From Jeongeupia chitinilytica (GTDB lineage Bacteria > Pseudomonadota > Gammaproteobacteria > Burkholderiales > Chitinibacteraceae): DNA of 64,000 nt. Below, in pieces: positions 8,185 to 17,190 of this stretch. The notes below the pieces were generated by a model. The model saw only the letters and a program-made list of their open reading frames with translations. It was not told where the DNA came from and made no database searches. The first letter of the stretch is position 1, and each line of letters starts with the position of its first letter. Location of the stretch: NCBI RefSeq assembly GCF_014652315.1, contig NZ_BMYO01000005.1, positions 248,001 to 312,000 on the forward strand, read 5' to 3'. The translations under genes and the position numbers were made by a program.

Positions 8185-9786
8185 TCAGAAAAGCTGGCTG
8201 AACAGCCAGTACAGGCTGCCGGACAGCAGGATCGCCGCCGGCAGTGTCAGCACCCATGCGGTCAGCAGGTTGCGGACCGTTGCCATCTGCAGCCCGGAGC
8301 GGTTGGCCGCCATGGTGCCGGCGACGCCGGACGAGAGGACGTGGGTGGTCGAGACCGGCAGGCCGAATACATCGGCTGCACCGATCGTGGCCATGGCCAC
8401 CAGTTCGGCCGACGCGCCCTGTGCGTAGGTCAGGTGGGTCTTGCCGATCTTCTGTCCGACGGTGACGACGATGCGGCGCCAGCCGACCATCGTGCCCAGT
8501 CCCAGTGCAATGGCCACGGCCACCTTGACCCAGAGCGGAATGAACTTCGTCGCACCGTCGATCTCGGTCTTGAACGCCTTGAGGTTGCTGCGTGCTTCCG
8601 GGCTCAGCTGTGCCTTGTCGTCCTTTTCCAGCAGGCGGATCGCCTCGGAAGCGAGGTACATGTCGTTGCGGATGTTGGTGACGGCCGCTTCGGGTACGCC
8701 GGCAAGCGAGCCGTGCGCCTGAACCTGATGGCCGATGCTGCCGGCCATGGCTGCCAGCGCGGGGATCACGTCGGGCGTCAGGGCCCTGGTCCGCACATAC
8801 TCGGACAGCGCCGGCCGGGCATTGTCGGACCGTGCCGGGTTCGCCGGCACCGCACGGGACAGCGACTGCTGCGTCACCTGCGCGACCGCGGCAAACTGCG
8901 TCATGTGCGCGGCCGGCATCGCGTGGTTCAGCGCATACGACAGCGGCACGGTACCGACCAGGATCAGCATGATCAGGCCCATGCCTTTCTGGCCGTCGTT
9001 GGAACCGTGGGCGAACGACACGCCGGTACACGTCAGCACCAGCAGGCTCCGGATCCACCATGGCGGCGGCCTGTTGCCCCTGGGCTCCTCGTACAGTTCG
9101 CGCTGCTTGACCAGCGCACGCAGCGCCAGCAGCAGGCCCGCACAGACGAAGCCGATCAGCGGCGAAAGCAGCAGCGAATAACCGACCTTGGTCGCCTGCG
9201 CCCAGTCGACGCCGCTGGTGCCGTCCCGCCCGTGCATCAGCGCGTTGGCGATGCCGACGCCGATGATCGAACCGATCAGCGTGTGCGACGACGAAGCCGG
9301 CAGACCCAGCCACCACGTGCCAAGGTTCCAGAGGATGGCGGCGATCAGCAGCGCAAACACCATCGCAAAGCCCGAGCTCGAGCCCACCTGCAGGATCAGT
9401 TCGACCGGCAGCAGCGAAATGATGCCGAAGGCGACCGCGCCGCTCGAGAACAGCACCCCGAGGAAGTTGAACACCCCGGACCAGACCACGGCGAAATGCG
9501 GTGGCAAGGAGTGCGTGTAGATCACCGTGGCGACGGCGTTGGCGGTGTCGTGAAAGCCGTTGACGAATTCGAAACCCAGCGCGATCAGCAGCGCCAGAAT
9601 CAGCAGTGCATAGGGCAGCCAGCTGGTCGGCTGGGCAACCGCGCTGTTCAGGTCGCTGAACAGGCTGTAGCCGCTGAATGCCAGCCCGGCAAGCAGCAGG
9701 CCGACGAACACCAGGGCCGGGATCGCACCGGGTCTGGACGTCAGGTCCGGTCCGGCGATGGCAGGGAGGGCTTCGGTACGATTCAT
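8185..9786 (-). CDS. PiT-family inorganic phosphate transporter
   Basis: A protein of 533 residues with many hydrophobic spans and the two diagnostic PiT repeats: N-terminal GFHDTANAVATVIYT with PASSSHTLIGS, and C-terminal AHGSNDGQKGMG with GLPVSTTHVLSSG. It would import phosphate as a metal-phosphate with protons across the inner membrane. A soluble insert of about 150 residues lies between the halves, as in other long bacterial Pit proteins. The ATG at 9786 follows AGGTGATG; two upstream in-frame starts are less likely. It is the first gene of the pit-ppk2-corA-like unit. Confidence 0.9.
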   Translation of the reverse strand: MNRTEALPAIAGPDLTSRPGAIPALVFVGLLLAGLAFSGYSLFSDLNSAVAQPTSWLPYALLILALLIALGFEFVNGFHDTANAVATVIYTHSLPPHFAVVWSGVFNFLGVLFSSGAVAFGIISLLPVELILQVGSSSGFAMVFALLIAAILWNLGTWWLGLPASSSHTLIGSIIGVGIANALMHGRDGTSGVDWAQATKVGYSLLLSPLIGFVCAGLLLALRALVKQRELYEEPRGNRPPPWWIRSLLVLTCTGVSFAHGSNDGQKGMGLIMLILVGTVPLSYALNHAMPAAHMTQFAAVAQVTQQSLSRAVPANPARSDNARPALSEYVRTRALTPDVIPALAAMAGSIGHQVQAHGSLAGVPEAAVTNIRNDMYLASEAIRLLEKDDKAQLSPEARSNLKAFKTEIDGATKFIPLWVKVAVAIALGLGTMVGWRRIVVTVGQKIGKTHLTYAQGASAELVAMATIGAADVFGLPVSTTHVLSSGVAGTMAANRSGLQMATVRNLLTAWVLTLPAAILLSGSLYWLFSQLF

Positions 9787-9964
9787 CAGCATCACCTGAT
9801 AAATGGTTGCGGTACGAACCATTTTTCATGCCGATGATGACGGCTTCATTGCGGCCGGGGCCGGCTGGTGCGGATGCCGCCGATCGGCATGATCGGGGTG
9901 ATTTGGGCGACAATACCGGTCGGATGCGGCGCATGGTCGGTCCGGTGTCTGAATGGATGGAACG

Positions 9965-12900
9965 ATGAACGAGCGCGAGTTGCCCCCCGGCCTGATGGTG
10001 ATCCACGGCAATCGCCCGGAAGCGCTGCGCGACGTGCTGGTGAGCTGGATGACGCGGCACCCGCTGGCGCCGCTCGATCAGGAAGTGATCCTGGTACAGA
10101 GCAACGGCATTGCCCAGTGGCTGAAGCTGGCGCTCGCCCGCGACGTCGCCGACGGTGGTTGCGGCATCGCCGCCGCGATCGACGCACAACTGCCGTCGCG
10201 CTTCCTGTGGCAGGCCTACCGTGCGGTGCTGGGTGAGGCCGCGGTGCCATTGCAGTCGCCGTTCGACAAGCCGCTACTGGTCTGGCGCCTGATGCGGCTG
10301 CTGCCGGCGCTGCTGGCCGAGCCGGTGTTCGCGCCGCTGGCGCGCTTTCTCGACGGTGACGACGACCTGCGCAAGCGCCACCAGCTGGCCGAGCGGCTGG
10401 CCGACCTGTTCGACCAGTACCAGGTTTACCGGGCCGACTGGCTGGCCGACTGGGCCGGCGGCGACGACGTGATCAGCACCAGCCGGCGCGGCCGGGAGCC
10501 GCTGCCCGACAGCGTACGCTGGCAGCCCCGGCTGTGGCGGGCCCTGCTGACCGATGTGGGCGCCGATCCGGGCGACGACAGGGTCGGCACCAGCCGCGCC
10601 GAAGTGCACCGGTGCTTTCTGGAAACCGCACAAACGCTGGCGCAGCGGCCGCACGGCCTGCCGCAGCGGCTGCTGGTGTTCGGCATTTCGTCGTTGCCGC
10701 AGCAGTCGCTCGAAGTGTTGTCGGCGCTGTCGCGCTGGACCCAGGTGCTGATGTGCGTGCACAACCCGTGCGAGCATTTCTGGGGCGACATCATCGCCGA
10801 CAAGGATCTGCTGCGCGCCGAGCGGGCACGGCAGGCGCGCAAGGCCGGTGCGCCGGTGCAGCTCGACGACACGCTGCTGCACCTTCATGCCCACCCGCTG
10901 CTCGCGGCATGGGGCAAGCAGGGACGCGATTTCATCGGCCTGCTCGACGCGCATGACCAGCGCGAAAACTACGAGTCGCGCTTTGCCGACATCCGGCAGC
11001 GCATCGATCTGTTCGACGGCAATGGCGGGGCAACGCTGCTGAACCAGTTGCAGGACGACATCCTCGATCTGCGGCCGCTGTCCGAAACGAAGGCGCGCTG
11101 GCCGGTGGTGGCTGCGACCGATGTCTCGGTCCGCTTCCACGTCACGCACAGCCCGCAGCGCGAGGTCGAGGTGCTGCACGATCAGCTGCTCGACGCGCTG
11201 GCCACCGATCCGACCTTGCTCGCGCGCGACATCATCGTCATGGTGCCGGACATCAATGCCTATGCGCCGCACATCCAGGCGGTGTTCGGCCTGCTCGATC
11301 CGCACGACCCGCGCTTCATTCCGTTCACGCTGGCCGACCAAGGCCAGCGCCATCACGACCCGCTGCTTGGCGCGGTCGAAAAGCTGCTCGATCTGCCGCA
11401 ATCGCGGCTGGCCGTCAGCGATCTGCTCGATCTGCTCGAAGTGCCGGCATTGCGGCAGCGCTTCGGTATTGCCGAAGACCAGCTGCCGTTGTTGCACCGC
11501 TGGGTCGCCGCTGCGCGGGTGCGCTGGGGGCTGCATGCCGAGCAGCGCAGCAGCCTCGAGCTGCCACAGGCCTTCGAACAGAACAGCTGGTTCTTCGGCC
11601 TGCGGCGCATGCTGCTGGGCTACGCCGTCGGCAGCGGCGACGCGTGGGGCGGCATCGAGCCGATGGACGAAATCGGCGGGCTCGACGCCGCACTGCTCGG
11701 TCCGCTGGCGTGTTTGCTCGAACGCCTCGACGCACACTGGCGCGTGCTGCGCGAACCGGCCGATCCCGACGGCTGGTGCGAACGGCTGCGCGCGCTGCTG
11801 GGCGACTTTTTCGATGCCGACGACGGTGACGACGGCTTCACGCTGATGCGCCTCGACGACCTGCTGCAGCAGTGGCAGGACGCCTGCGCCGCGGCCCGGC
11901 TGACCGAGGTGCTGCCGTTGTCGGTGGTGCGCGAATACTGGCTGGCGCAGCTCGACCAGAGCAGCCTGAGCCAGCCTTTCTTTGCCGGTGCGGTGACGTT
12001 CGCCACACTGATGCCGATGCGGGCGATTCCGTTCCGCATGGTCTGCCTGCTGGGCATGAACGACGGCGACTACCCGCGCACGCGCGTGCCGATGGATTTC
12101 GACCTGATGGGCCACGACTACCGGCCCGGCGACCGCTCGCGCCGCGAGGACGACCGCTACCTGTTCCTCGAGGCGCTGCTGTCGGCGCGCGACCGGCTGC
12201 ACGTCAGCTGGGTGGGCCGCAGCATCTTTGACAACAGCGAGCGGCCGCCGTCGGTGCTCGTGGCGCAACTGCGCGATCATCTCGCCGCGGGCTGGCAGCT
12301 CGACGGTGCTCATGAGGACGGCGCGTTGTTGCATGCGCTGACGATCGAACACCGGCTGCAGCCGTTCAATCGCGACTATTTCGGCACCGATCCGCGGCTT
12401 TTCAGCTATGCGCGCGAGTGGCGCGAAGGGCTGGCCGGTGCGGCCGAGGTCACGCCTGTACCTGCTCCGGCGGCGCAGATGTCGCTGCAGTTCGACCTGC
12501 CCGAGCCGGCGGCCTGGAGGCAGAAAGCGTCCGAGCAGATGCCGCTGCCGCCTTTGGCCTGGGACGGTACGCTGAGCCTGCGCCAGCTCGCCGATTTTTT
12601 GCGCGATCCGGTCCGCAGCTTTTTCCGCCAGCGCCTCGGCGTTTACTTCGAGATCGCCGATCCGGCCAGCGAAGACCATGAGCCGTTCGCGATCGATGCG
12701 CTGGAAAACTGGCGGTTGCAGGACGAACTGATCCGCGCGCAGCTGGCCGCGCTCGACCGTGGCGAAGCGCGCGAGCCGGCATTGCTGGCGCAGCTCGAAC
12801 GGATCGAGCGCCGGGGCGAGCTGCCGCCGGGGCAGTTCGCAGCCGTTTTGCGCAACGACCTCGCCGAGCCGATGGACGACCTGTTTGCCCGCCATGCCGC

Positions 12901-13531
12901 TGCACTGGCCGACTGGCCGCATGCTTTGCCGGACGAGGAAATCGACGACGCCAGCATGGCGCCCGGCGTTGCCGACTGGCTGTCCGGCCTGCGCAGCAAT
13001 GACGCCGGCGAGCGGGCACGCGTGCTGCTTGAAAGCAACAGCCTGCTCAAGGACCGCGCCTACCGGCGCGACAAGCTGGTGCCGTACTGGGTTGCGCATC
13101 TGGCCGGCCACCTTGGTGGCGCACCGCTGACCAGCGTCATCGTCGGCAAGAACGGTACGGTGACCTTGCCGGCACTGGATCCGGAAGTGGCGCGCGCGCA
13201 CTGGCGTACCCTGCGCGCCGCATGGTGCGACGGGCTGAACCGGCCGTTGCCGCTGGCACTGAAAACCGCGCTGGCGTGGCTGGCCAAGGGCGGCCGGGCC
13301 GGTGCGGGGCCGTTCCCCGACGCCCTCCGTGCCGCGCGGGATTGCTACGAGCTGCACGACCCCGACAACAAGCGCTTCGCCGAGCGTGCCGAAAACCCGT
13401 ATCTGGCGCGGGCCTGGCCCGACTTTGACGCGCTCTCGGATGGCGACGGGTTCGCCAGCCTGGCTGACGCGCTGCTGCGCCCGCTGCACGATGCGCTGGA
13501 CGGCGGCAAAGGCCGCAAGGAAGACGCATGA
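9965..13531 (+). CDS. recC: Exodeoxyribonuclease V subunit gamma (RecC)
   Basis: A protein of 1188 residues, slightly longer than E. coli RecC. It opens with MVIHGNRPEALRDVL and QSNGIAQWLKLAL, typical RecC text. RecC has a helicase-like and a nuclease-like fold without working active sites and reads the Chi sequence within RecBCD, the complex that resects double-strand breaks. The start at 9965 follows GGATGGAA; an ATG at 9953 is the alternative. The stop overlaps the recB start (ATGA). The recC-recB-recD order with direct overlaps lacks the ptrA gene found between recC and recB in E. coli. Confidence 0.95.
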   Translation: MNERELPPGLMVIHGNRPEALRDVLVSWMTRHPLAPLDQEVILVQSNGIAQWLKLALARDVADGGCGIAAAIDAQLPSRFLWQAYRAVLGEAAVPLQSPFDKPLLVWRLMRLLPALLAEPVFAPLARFLDGDDDLRKRHQLAERLADLFDQYQVYRADWLADWAGGDDVISTSRRGREPLPDSVRWQPRLWRALLTDVGADPGDDRVGTSRAEVHRCFLETAQTLAQRPHGLPQRLLVFGISSLPQQSLEVLSALSRWTQVLMCVHNPCEHFWGDIIADKDLLRAERARQARKAGAPVQLDDTLLHLHAHPLLAAWGKQGRDFIGLLDAHDQRENYESRFADIRQRIDLFDGNGGATLLNQLQDDILDLRPLSETKARWPVVAATDVSVRFHVTHSPQREVEVLHDQLLDALATDPTLLARDIIVMVPDINAYAPHIQAVFGLLDPHDPRFIPFTLADQGQRHHDPLLGAVEKLLDLPQSRLAVSDLLDLLEVPALRQRFGIAEDQLPLLHRWVAAARVRWGLHAEQRSSLELPQAFEQNSWFFGLRRMLLGYAVGSGDAWGGIEPMDEIGGLDAALLGPLACLLERLDAHWRVLREPADPDGWCERLRALLGDFFDADDGDDGFTLMRLDDLLQQWQDACAAARLTEVLPLSVVREYWLAQLDQSSLSQPFFAGAVTFATLMPMRAIPFRMVCLLGMNDGDYPRTRVPMDFDLMGHDYRPGDRSRREDDRYLFLEALLSARDRLHVSWVGRSIFDNSERPPSVLVAQLRDHLAAGWQLDGAHEDGALLHALTIEHRLQPFNRDYFGTDPRLFSYAREWREGLAGAAEVTPVPAPAAQMSLQFDLPEPAAWRQKASEQMPLPPLAWDGTLSLRQLADFLRDPVRSFFRQRLGVYFEIADPASEDHEPFAIDALENWRLQDELIRAQLAALDRGEAREPALLAQLERIERRGELPPGQFAAVLRNDLAEPMDDLFARHAAALADWPHALPDEEIDDASMAPGVADWLSGLRSNDAGERARVLLESNSLLKDRAYRRDKLVPYWVAHLAGHLGGAPLTSVIVGKNGTVTLPALDPEVARAHWRTLRAAWCDGLNRPLPLALKTALAWLAKGGRAGAGPFPDALRAARDCYELHDPDNKRFAERAENPYLARAWPDFDALSDGDGFASLADALLRPLHDALDGGKGRKEDA

Positions 13532-16500
13532 GCCAGATTCCCCCGACCCTGAACGCGCTCGACTTCCCGCTTTCCGGCAGCCGGCTGATCGAGGCCAGCG
13601 CCGGTACCGGCAAGACCTTCACCATTGCCGCACTGTACGTGCGGCTGGTGCTGGGGCATGGCGGCGATGCGGCCTTCACCCGGCCACTGACGCCGCCGGA
13701 AATCCTGGTCGTCACCTTTACCGACGCGGCCACCAAGGAGCTGCGAGACCGGATTCGCGCGCGGCTTGCCGAGGCAGCGACGGCGTTTCTGGCCGATCCG
13801 GACCGGATCGATTCGGTCGAACCCGGTCAGGATTTCCTGCACGACCTGCGCGCTGCGTATCCGGTCGAACACTGGCCGGCATGTGCCCGCAAATTGCAGC
13901 TGGCGGCCGAATGGATGGACGAAGCAGCGGTGTCGACGATCCACGGCTGGTGCAACCGGATGCTGTCCGAGCACGCCTTCGACAGTGACAGCCTGTTCAC
14001 GCAGCGGCTCGAAACGGACCAGAGCGAACTGCTGGCCGACGTGGTGCGCGATTACTGGCGGACGTTCTATTTCCCGCTGGCGGCCGGCGAAGTGGCCATC
14101 GTGCGGCAGTGGTGGGCCGATCCGGACGGCTTGCAGCGCGATTTGCGCAAGTTGCTCGAATACACCGGGGTACTTGGCGAAGGGCGGTTGCCGGTCGAAG
14201 CGATTGGCAGCGCGCGTGACGAAACCGCCCGGCTGCTGGCCGAAATCAAGGCGCCGTGGCCGGCATGGGTCGATGAGCTTGAAACGCTGCTCGACGGTGC
14301 AGTGGCCGCCAAGGCGGTAGATGGCCGCAAGCTGCAGCGCCGCTATTACGAGCCTTGGCTGAAAACGTTGCGGGATTGGGCGGGTGATGCATCGGTCATC
14401 CCCGATCTGAAAACTGGCTGGACTCGGCTGACGTTCGAAGGGCTGGCCGAAGTCTGGAAGGACGGCAGCCCGCCGGCGCATCCGGCGCTCGATGCCATGG
14501 TTGGCTTGCGCGAACGACTTGATCAGTTGCCCGACGCACGCGCCGATCTGTTGCGTCACGCGGCGCGCTGGGTATCGCAGCGCTTTGCGCTGGAGCAGGC
14601 GCGGCGGGCGCAGATGGGCTTCGACGACCTGCTGACACGGCTCGATGCCGCCTTGCACGGCCCGAACGGGGCGCGTTTGGCCGAGCTGATCCGCACGCAG
14701 TTTCCGGTCGCGATGATCGACGAATTCCAGGATACCGATCCGCTGCAGTACCGGATTTTCGACGCTGTTTACCGCGTCGCCGATCCCGGCGGCGATCGCG
14801 CGCTGATCCTGATCGGCGACCCGAAGCAGGCGATTTACGCATTCCGCGGCGCCGACATCCACACCTATCTGCGCGCCCGGCGCGATACCGGTGGCCGGCA
14901 CTACACGCTGGCGACCAACTACCGTTCGACGGCGGCCATGGTCGGCGCGGTCAATCACGTGTTCGGGCAGGCCGAAACGCGGCAGGCCGGCGCGGGGGCG
15001 TTCCTGTTTCGCGATGGCGACGACAACCCGGTGCCTTTTCTGGCCGTGGGCGCCAATGGCCGCGTCGATGCGCTGGTCATCGGCGACGAGGCGGTCGCGG
15101 CGCTGAACTGCTGGTATGTCGACGATGCCGACGAGATGTCGAAAACCGATTACGTCCAGCGTTTCGCCACCGCGTGCGCCGACCGGATCGTGGCGCTGCT
15201 GCGGCTCGGGCAGCAGGGCAAGGCCGGATTCGACGCACCGGGCGAGCCGCGTCGGCCACTGCGGCCCGGCGACATTGCGGTGCTGGTCAACACCGGCCGC
15301 GAGGCCACGGCGGTGCGCAAGGCGCTGGCCGGTGGCGGTGTGCGCAGCGTCTATCTGTCGGACAAGGAGTCGGTGTTTCAGAGCCCGCAGGCCGCCGAGC
15401 TGCAACGGTGGCTGGCCGCCTGCGCCGAACCCGACGACGACCGGCTGCTGCGTGGTGCGCTGGGGACCGCGTCGCTCGGTCTGGGCTGGGACGTACTGGA
15501 CCGGCTGAACCACGACGAGCAGGCGTGGGAAGACCGGGTGATGCAGTTCCGCGCCTACCGGGCGTGCTGGCGCAAGCAGGGCGTCTTGCCGATGCTGCGC
15601 CGCTTGCTGAACGACTTCGACGTGCCGCTGCGCTTGCTCGGCAATGACGACGAACGCGCGCTGACCGACCTGCTGCACCTGGCCGAAATGCTGCAACAGG
15701 CCAGCACGCAGCTCGACGGCGAGCATGCGCTGATCCGGTATCTGGCCGAACAGCGCCAGGACGCCGGCGGCGGCAACGATGCACGCAAGCTGCGGCTGGA
15801 AAGCGACGCGGCGCTGGTCAAGGTCGTGACCGTGCACAAGTCCAAGGGGCTGGAGTACCCGCTGGTCTTCCTGCCTTTTGCCTGCGCATTCCGCGCGACC
15901 AAGGCCGACGACTTGCCACTCAAATGGCACGATGATGACGGCGGTTTGCATGTGGCACTGCGTGGCGACGCTGGCGCGGTGGCCCGCGCCGATCGTGAAC
16001 GGCTGGGCGAAGACCTGCGCAAGCTCTACGTGGCGCTGACCCGGGCGCGATACGCGACCTGGATCGGCATGGCGCCGTTGAAGGGGCTGGCGGAGAGCGC
16101 GCCCGGTTATCTGCTTCGCGGCGGTGAGGCGGTGTCGGCGGCGGACCTGAAGCCGGCGCTCGATGCGCTGCGTGGCAGCAGCGCCGACATCGCCGTGCTG
16201 CCCTTGCCGCCGGAGAAGCACGAGGCCTACCGGCCCGACTCGGCCAATGCCGGCCTCGGCCCGGAGCGGCGCTTGCAGATGGCGCCGCGCGAGCCGTGGT
16301 GGATCACCAGTTATTCGGGGCTATTGGCCGGTGCGCTCGACGACGACGCCACCGTCGTCACCGTGGCGCCCGCCGATACCGCTGCCGAGGACATTTTTGC
16401 CGAAAGTCACGACAGGGCAGTTGCGCTGCCGGCAACGTCGCTCGACGGTGGCCTGCATGCCTTTCCGCGCGGCCCGGGGCCGGGCAGTTTCCTGCACGGC

Positions 16501-17190
16501 GTGCTCGAGTGGGCGGCCAACACCGGCTTCGGGCGCGTGTTTGCCCATCCCGCCGAAACCGAAGATCTGATCGCGCGCCGCTGCAACCTGCGCGGCTGGC
16601 AGCGCTGGATTGCGCCGTTGTCGGACTGGCTGTCGCAACTGCTCGATACGCCGTTTGCCTTGCCCGGTGCCGCGCCAGTGCGGCTGGCGGCGCTCGGCCG
16701 TTACCGGCTGGAAATGGAGTTCTGGTTTGCACTGCATCAGGCCGATACCCGCAAGCTCGACGCACTGCTGCGGCGGCACACGCTGGCCGGTGCTGCCCGG
16801 CCGACGCTGCTGCCCAGGCAGCTGAACGGCATGCTCAAGGGCTTCATCGACCTCGTGTTCGAGCACGAGGGGCGCTATTACGTGGCCGACTACAAATCGA
16901 ACTGGCTTGGCGCCGACGAATCCGGCTACACCGAGGCGGCGATGGTCGAGGCGGTACTGGCGCACCGCTACGACCTGCAGTACGCGCTGTACGTGTTCGC
17001 GCTGCACCGGCTGCTCAAGTCGCGCATTCCCGATTACGACTATGACGCACACGTCGGCGGCGTGCTCTACCTGTTTCTGCGCGGTCACCGGGCCGAGACG
17101 CAGGGACTGCACTTCACCCGACCGCCGCGTGCGCTGATCGATGCGCTGGAGCAGTTGTTCAGCGCCACAACCGAGGAGACCGGCGCATGA
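13528..17190 (+). CDS. recB: Exodeoxyribonuclease V subunit beta (RecB)
   Basis: A protein of 1220 residues. Walker A of the 3'-5' UvrD-type helicase is at residues 23-30 (ASAGTGKT). Helicase motifs II (AMIDEFQDTDP), III/IV (GDPKQAIYAFRGAD) and V/VI (VTVHKSKGLEYP, LYVALTRAR) follow in order. The C-terminal nuclease centre is intact: GFIDLVFE near residue 1105 and ADYKSNWLG near 1120 give the Asp/Asp/Lys triad. It works with RecC and RecD to unwind and degrade DNA ends and load RecA. It overlaps both neighbours by 4 bp. Confidence 0.96.
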   Translation: MSQIPPTLNALDFPLSGSRLIEASAGTGKTFTIAALYVRLVLGHGGDAAFTRPLTPPEILVVTFTDAATKELRDRIRARLAEAATAFLADPDRIDSVEPGQDFLHDLRAAYPVEHWPACARKLQLAAEWMDEAAVSTIHGWCNRMLSEHAFDSDSLFTQRLETDQSELLADVVRDYWRTFYFPLAAGEVAIVRQWWADPDGLQRDLRKLLEYTGVLGEGRLPVEAIGSARDETARLLAEIKAPWPAWVDELETLLDGAVAAKAVDGRKLQRRYYEPWLKTLRDWAGDASVIPDLKTGWTRLTFEGLAEVWKDGSPPAHPALDAMVGLRERLDQLPDARADLLRHAARWVSQRFALEQARRAQMGFDDLLTRLDAALHGPNGARLAELIRTQFPVAMIDEFQDTDPLQYRIFDAVYRVADPGGDRALILIGDPKQAIYAFRGADIHTYLRARRDTGGRHYTLATNYRSTAAMVGAVNHVFGQAETRQAGAGAFLFRDGDDNPVPFLAVGANGRVDALVIGDEAVAALNCWYVDDADEMSKTDYVQRFATACADRIVALLRLGQQGKAGFDAPGEPRRPLRPGDIAVLVNTGREATAVRKALAGGGVRSVYLSDKESVFQSPQAAELQRWLAACAEPDDDRLLRGALGTASLGLGWDVLDRLNHDEQAWEDRVMQFRAYRACWRKQGVLPMLRRLLNDFDVPLRLLGNDDERALTDLLHLAEMLQQASTQLDGEHALIRYLAEQRQDAGGGNDARKLRLESDAALVKVVTVHKSKGLEYPLVFLPFACAFRATKADDLPLKWHDDDGGLHVALRGDAGAVARADRERLGEDLRKLYVALTRARYATWIGMAPLKGLAESAPGYLLRGGEAVSAADLKPALDALRGSSADIAVLPLPPEKHEAYRPDSANAGLGPERRLQMAPREPWWITSYSGLLAGALDDDATVVTVAPADTAAEDIFAESHDRAVALPATSLDGGLHAFPRGPGPGSFLHGVLEWAANTGFGRVFAHPAETEDLIARRCNLRGWQRWIAPLSDWLSQLLDTPFALPGAAPVRLAALGRYRLEMEFWFALHQADTRKLDALLRRHTLAGAARPTLLPRQLNGMLKGFIDLVFEHEGRYYVADYKSNWLGADESGYTEAAMVEAVLAHRYDLQYALYVFALHRLLKSRIPDYDYDAHVGGVLYLFLRGHRAETQGLHFTRPPRALIDALEQLFSATTEETGA

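Noticed and set aside
10274..13489. Open frame of 1071 codons on the minus strand
   Set aside because: It is antisense to recC, Gln/Arg-rich without domains, and arises from GC-rich codon bias; the plus-strand gene has family motifs.
13345..16221. Open frame of 958 codons on the minus strand
   Set aside because: Antisense shadow of recB with no recognisable domain.
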